This document shows positions 60,655 to 64,000 of a DNA stretch of 64,000 nt, in pieces. The notes under the pieces are model-generated. The model was not told where the DNA came from. It saw nothing but the letters and a program-made list of their open reading frames with translations, and made no database searches. Location: the NCBI GenBank assembly GCA_946186495.1, contig CAMHNQ010000011.1, positions 1 to 64,000 of the forward strand. Reading direction: 5' to 3'. This DNA is from an uncultured Bacteroidales bacterium. GTDB taxonomy: Bacteria > Bacteroidota > Bacteroidia > Bacteroidales > WCHB1-69. Within the stretch, counting starts at the first letter, position 1; every line of letters begins with the position of its first letter. The translations under genes were made by a program, and so were the position numbers.

Positions 60655-60683
60655 GTTTAAGATTGAACGAAAAAACAACAATA

Positions 60684-63600
60684 ATGACGAAAACGCAAAA
60701 AAGGATTAACAGCTTGATCGGTCTGATCATCGGTATAGTGGCTTCGGCTGTCTATATCATGACTGCCGAACCCACCGTGTCGTGGTGGGACTGCGGTGAA
60801 TACATCGCGACGACTTCGAAATTGCTCATTGGCCACCCGCCTGGAGCGCCGACTTTCCAGATTCTCGGGCGTATCGCCACGCTGTTCGCCGGCGGTGACG
60901 TCACCAAGATGGCTTTCTGTGTGAACTGCATGTCAGCAATCTGTAGCGGTATGACCATCATGCTGCTCTATTTCAGCTTGGTGCGGCTCGCGCGCAAGCT
61001 CGTGGCCAAATGGGGCGAGCTGAACACCCCGCGCTTCGTTGCCGTGTTGGGTACCGCCCTCGTGGGTGCGTTAACGTACACGTTCTCGGATACGTTCTGG
61101 TTCTCTGCCGTAGAAGGCGAGGTGTATGCCATGTCCTCTTTCTTCACCGCCCTGGTGTTCTGGTGCATCCTTAAGTGGGACGAGGAGTATGAGCACCCGC
61201 TGCCCAACGTGAATCCGAACCGTTGGATAGTGTTGATAGCCTACTTGGTGGGTCTTTCCATCGGCGTCCACCTGTTGAACCTGCTGACACTGCCCGCCAT
61301 CGGCCTCATCATCTACTACCGTCTCTCTCCGAAGGCCACCGGCATGGGAGCCGTCCTCGCTTTCGCGCTGATGTCGTTCGCGTTCGGCATCTTCTGCTCC
61401 CCGGTGTGGATGATCCTGATCTGGCTTTTCGTGACCACCCCGCTGCTCATCCTCTGTGCCAAGAAAGGTGCGCTGACCTCGAAAGCGGAGTGGGGCGTCA
61501 CCCTCTCGCTGATTGTCTCCGTTGCCTTGTTGGGCTTCATCCTTTGGGGTATCGTGCCTCAGGTGGTGAATCTCTCCGGCAAGTTCGACCTCTTCTTCGT
61601 GAACACCCTGCACATGCCTTTCAATTCCGGCGTGATTTTCTTTTTCCTGCTGCTGTTCGCCATTATCGGCTGGGGCATCTGGTACGGCTATAAGCGCAAC
61701 AAGCCGGTCTTTTCCATCAGCGCCTTCTCGCTGATGATGCTCGTTATCGGCTACTCCACCTTCATGACGCTGGTGATCCGCTCCAACGCCAATCCCACTA
61801 TCGACGAGAACAGTCCGGAGGACGCCGTCTCGCTGCTCTCCTATCTCAACCGCGAACAGTACGGTTCCAACCCGCTGCTGTACGGACAGAGCTATAATAC
61901 CAGGGTCATTCGCATGGATGACGGAAGCCCGATCTATTACCGTAACGAAGAGACCAAGCGTTACGAGGTCTCCGACCCGCGTAAGGGCAGTGTCCCCGAA
62001 TACGATCCCAAAGGCACCATGTTCTTCCCGCGCATGTGGTCTTCGGAAAAGCGGTCGCAGTACATCGACTGGCTGAACAACCGCTACAACTCCGACAGCC
62101 CGTCCGACAAGGAGAACCGCCGGTTGCTGGCCCGTGGCGGGTCCCCCACTTGGCAGCAAAACCTCAAGTTCTTCCATACCTACCAGTTAGGCTATATGTA
62201 CTGGCGCTACTTCATGTGGAACTTCGCCGGCCGCCAGAATGACCTGCAGGGCCATGGCGACTACCAGAACGGCAACTGGATTTCCGGCATCGGTGCCATC
62301 GACAAACCGATGGTCGGGGAACTGAAGGACATGCCCGCCTCCATGGAACGCCCGGGACATAACAAATACTACCTGCTTCCACTGCTGTTGGGACTCGTGG
62401 GACTGGCTTTCCAGACCAAGTACGACACCAAGCACTCCTTCGTGGTCTTCATGCTCTTCGTGATGACCGGTATCGCCATTGCCATATTTTTGAACATGTA
62501 TGCCTTCCAGCCGCGTGAGCGTGACTACGCCTTCGCCGCGTCGTTCTACGCCTTCGCGATGTGGGTGGGCTTTGGCGTTTTGGGCATCTACCGCCTCTTC
62601 GAGAAGATGCAGAGCAAGAGCGTGCAGACCTGCGGTGCGGTGCTCACCACGCTGGTCTGCATTGGCCTGGTGCCTTGCGTGATGGCCAAGGAGAACTGGC
62701 ACGACCACGACCGCTCCGACCGCTATACTGCGCTCGCCGTGGCCAAGAACTACCTTGACTCCTGCGAACCCAATGCCATCCTCTTCACCCTCGGTGACAA
62801 CGACACATTCCCGCTTTGGTACGCCCAAGAGGTGGAAGGATACCGCACCGATGTACGCGTCTGCAACCTCATGCTGCTGAGCACCAGCTGGTATGTCGAT
62901 CAGATGAAACGCAAGGCCTACGAATCCGACCCGTTGCCCATTTCCATGACTTGGGACCAGTACAAGGACGGGACCCGCGATATCCTTTACTTAGAAGCTG
63001 CCGGTAACCAGTTCCTTGACCTAAAGGCGGTGATGGACTACGTGAAATCCTCCAATTTCGACAACACCCGGAGTCTCTTCCTGTTGAAGCCGAACAGTGG
63101 CTACCCGACCAACGGTCGCCCGATTCCCGCCAGTTTCTCCCTGCCGGTCGACAAAGCCAAGGTGCTGGCTAACGGAACTGTAGCCGCCAAAGACTCCGCT
63201 CTGGTGGTTGACAAGCTGATGTGGAACATGAAGACCAACGGAATGAACCCGCTGACGAAAGCCTACATCGTAATGATGGATATCCTGGCAAACAACAACT
63301 GGGAACGCCCAATCTACTATGCATCCACCGCTGGTTCGGAGGCCTATCTCGGCTTGGAGAACTACTTCCAGTTAGAGGGTTTCGCCTACCGTTTGGTGCC
63401 TATCCGCAATGAATCCCGTTCCTATGGTGAGACTGGCCGCATCAACTCCGACCGCCTCTATCATAATTTGATGGAAGTGTTTGACGACCACAGCCGTCTC
63501 GATCCCGTCAGGAATCCCGGTGCGCAGCATGAGGCCTATCCCTATGCGTGGGGCGGCTTCAACGACCCGAAGGTCTATCATAGTGAAGACAACACCCGCT

Positions 63601-64000
63601 TGGTACCCCTGATGCGCCGCCTCTATGCCCGCTTAGCGGAGCAACTGATCGCGGAGGGCGACAAAGACAAGGCCCTCAAGGTCTTGGATCACGGTAACGA
63701 AGTGCTGCCCGATTTCAACTTCCCGTATGTTTCCGTCATGTCCTATATTTATGGCTACACCCATGGCTGTATCACCTATATGGAAGACTATTTCCGTATA
63801 GGAACGGATGTCGCCAATAAGAAAGGTATGGAGATGGCCAATAAGATATGGGACGACCAGGTGGCGCTCTTTAACTGGTACAACAACTGCGACGAGCGTA
63901 CCCTTGACTATCGCAGCGGCGACATTCACTACGATTTCCTGTTCCTCCACTTTATGATGAACAATGTCAAATACCCGGACAATAGTCTCAAGAATCGATA
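60684..64000 (+). CDS. DUF2723 (TMEM260-like) membrane glycosyltransferase, partial
   Basis: An open frame of 1105 complete codons that runs off the window, so it is missing from the ORF track. The N-terminal half is a polytopic membrane domain: GLIIGIVASAVYIMTAEPTVSWWDCGEYIATTSKLLIGHPPGAPTF is the DUF2723 hallmark, with the D-x-G-E acid pair after WW typical of GT-C transferases. About a dozen helices run to near residue 660. The rest is periplasmic: TLGDNDTFPLWYAQEVEGYRTDVRVCNLMLLST opens it, and a helical TPR-like tail follows (KALKVLDHGNEVLPDF). The human relative TMEM260 is a protein O-mannosyltransferase, so protein glycosylation is a reasonable inference. Confidence 0.85.
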   Translation, partial: MTKTQKRINSLIGLIIGIVASAVYIMTAEPTVSWWDCGEYIATTSKLLIGHPPGAPTFQILGRIATLFAGGDVTKMAFCVNCMSAICSGMTIMLLYFSLVRLARKLVAKWGELNTPRFVAVLGTALVGALTYTFSDTFWFSAVEGEVYAMSSFFTALVFWCILKWDEEYEHPLPNVNPNRWIVLIAYLVGLSIGVHLLNLLTLPAIGLIIYYRLSPKATGMGAVLAFALMSFAFGIFCSPVWMILIWLFVTTPLLILCAKKGALTSKAEWGVTLSLIVSVALLGFILWGIVPQVVNLSGKFDLFFVNTLHMPFNSGVIFFFLLLFAIIGWGIWYGYKRNKPVFSISAFSLMMLVIGYSTFMTLVIRSNANPTIDENSPEDAVSLLSYLNREQYGSNPLLYGQSYNTRVIRMDDGSPIYYRNEETKRYEVSDPRKGSVPEYDPKGTMFFPRMWSSEKRSQYIDWLNNRYNSDSPSDKENRRLLARGGSPTWQQNLKFFHTYQLGYMYWRYFMWNFAGRQNDLQGHGDYQNGNWISGIGAIDKPMVGELKDMPASMERPGHNKYYLLPLLLGLVGLAFQTKYDTKHSFVVFMLFVMTGIAIAIFLNMYAFQPRERDYAFAASFYAFAMWVGFGVLGIYRLFEKMQSKSVQTCGAVLTTLVCIGLVPCVMAKENWHDHDRSDRYTALAVAKNYLDSCEPNAILFTLGDNDTFPLWYAQEVEGYRTDVRVCNLMLLSTSWYVDQMKRKAYESDPLPISMTWDQYKDGTRDILYLEAAGNQFLDLKAVMDYVKSSNFDNTRSLFLLKPNSGYPTNGRPIPASFSLPVDKAKVLANGTVAAKDSALVVDKLMWNMKTNGMNPLTKAYIVMMDILANNNWERPIYYASTAGSEAYLGLENYFQLEGFAYRLVPIRNESRSYGETGRINSDRLYHNLMEVFDDHSRLDPVRNPGAQHEAYPYAWGGFNDPKVYHSEDNTRLVPLMRRLYARLAEQLIAEGDKDKALKVLDHGNEVLPDFNFPYVSVMSYIYGYTHGCITYMEDYFRIGTDVANKKGMEMANKIWDDQVALFNWYNNCDERTLDYRSGDIHYDFLFLHFMMNNVKYPDNSLKNR

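Noticed and set aside
61071-62177. 368-residue minus-strand ORF
   Set aside because: Antisense of the DUF2723 gene, with low-complexity H, Q and E content and no motif.

Overview
The window is chromosomal DNA from a member of the Bacteroidota, most likely an uncultured Bacteroidales. The evidence is the Bacteroidota -7 promoter element TAnnTTTG, seen as TATTTTTG, TACTTTTG, TATCTTTG or TATTTTCG 20-60 bases before most genes or operons on both strands. Family content agrees: DUF4468, MbnP, DUF2723, DUF2807, a PorT-like barrel, a free-standing MutA and many short secreted or lipoprotein genes ending their signals in AQ or a lipobox Cys. I did not identify the genus. I see no phage, plasmid, insertion sequence, CRISPR array or rRNA. 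There is one tRNA.

Bases 1-24,000 look like an accessory, decaying region. Small secreted proteins, a lipoprotein, oxidoreductases and transporters are interleaved with four AAA ATPase/DUF4143 genes (5795, 14500, 17153, 19596), seven copies or half-copies of a REP-like palindromic element carrying CTGCGGGA, and several broken genes. Three relics keep both ends of a recognisable protein but lack the middle: a DNA alkylation repair protein (7207-7398), an isoprenylcysteine methyltransferase-like protein (16856-17065) and an erythromycin esterase-like protein (22931-23289). Others are C- or N-terminal scraps. Three of the four ATPase genes lie next to such a relic. Each ATPase promoter has its own different repeat or dyad arrangement: five 23-bp tandem units, three 20-bp boxes spaced exactly 33 bp with the last covering the start codon, a GTGTA/TACAC dyad, and a TTTTATCTT/AAGATAAAA dyad plus a further half-site. 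This is the best candidate for an undescribed self-regulating or mobile system.

Bases 24,000-64,000 are compact core genome in operons. In order they are: lipid acyltransferase and GT9 glycosyltransferase (minus); tRNA-Arg(CCG)-yggS-murB-lipoprotein-AsmA (minus); a TolC/MacA/MacB-type efflux operon (plus); typA-methyltransferase-sppA-steroid 5-alpha-reductase family (minus); folA-DUF4468-MbnP (plus); a secreted endonuclease/phosphatase; Gfo/Idh/MocA-membrane peptide-low-molecular-weight phosphatase (minus); mntP; mutA; a BtuF-like metal/B12-binding lipoprotein; MATE-TatD-barrel-Old Yellow Enzyme (minus); aminopeptidase P; an S41 peptidase with a Cys-rich protein; a PorT-like barrel; cyclophilin-pheS (minus); and a large DUF2723 membrane protein that runs off the right edge.

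Many functions serve the envelope: lipid A or phospholipid assembly, peptidoglycan (murB), efflux, proteolysis of signal peptides, and outer-membrane barrels. MutA and the neighbouring cobalamin-type receptor may be linked through vitamin B12, but they have separate promoters and no riboswitch was recognised.
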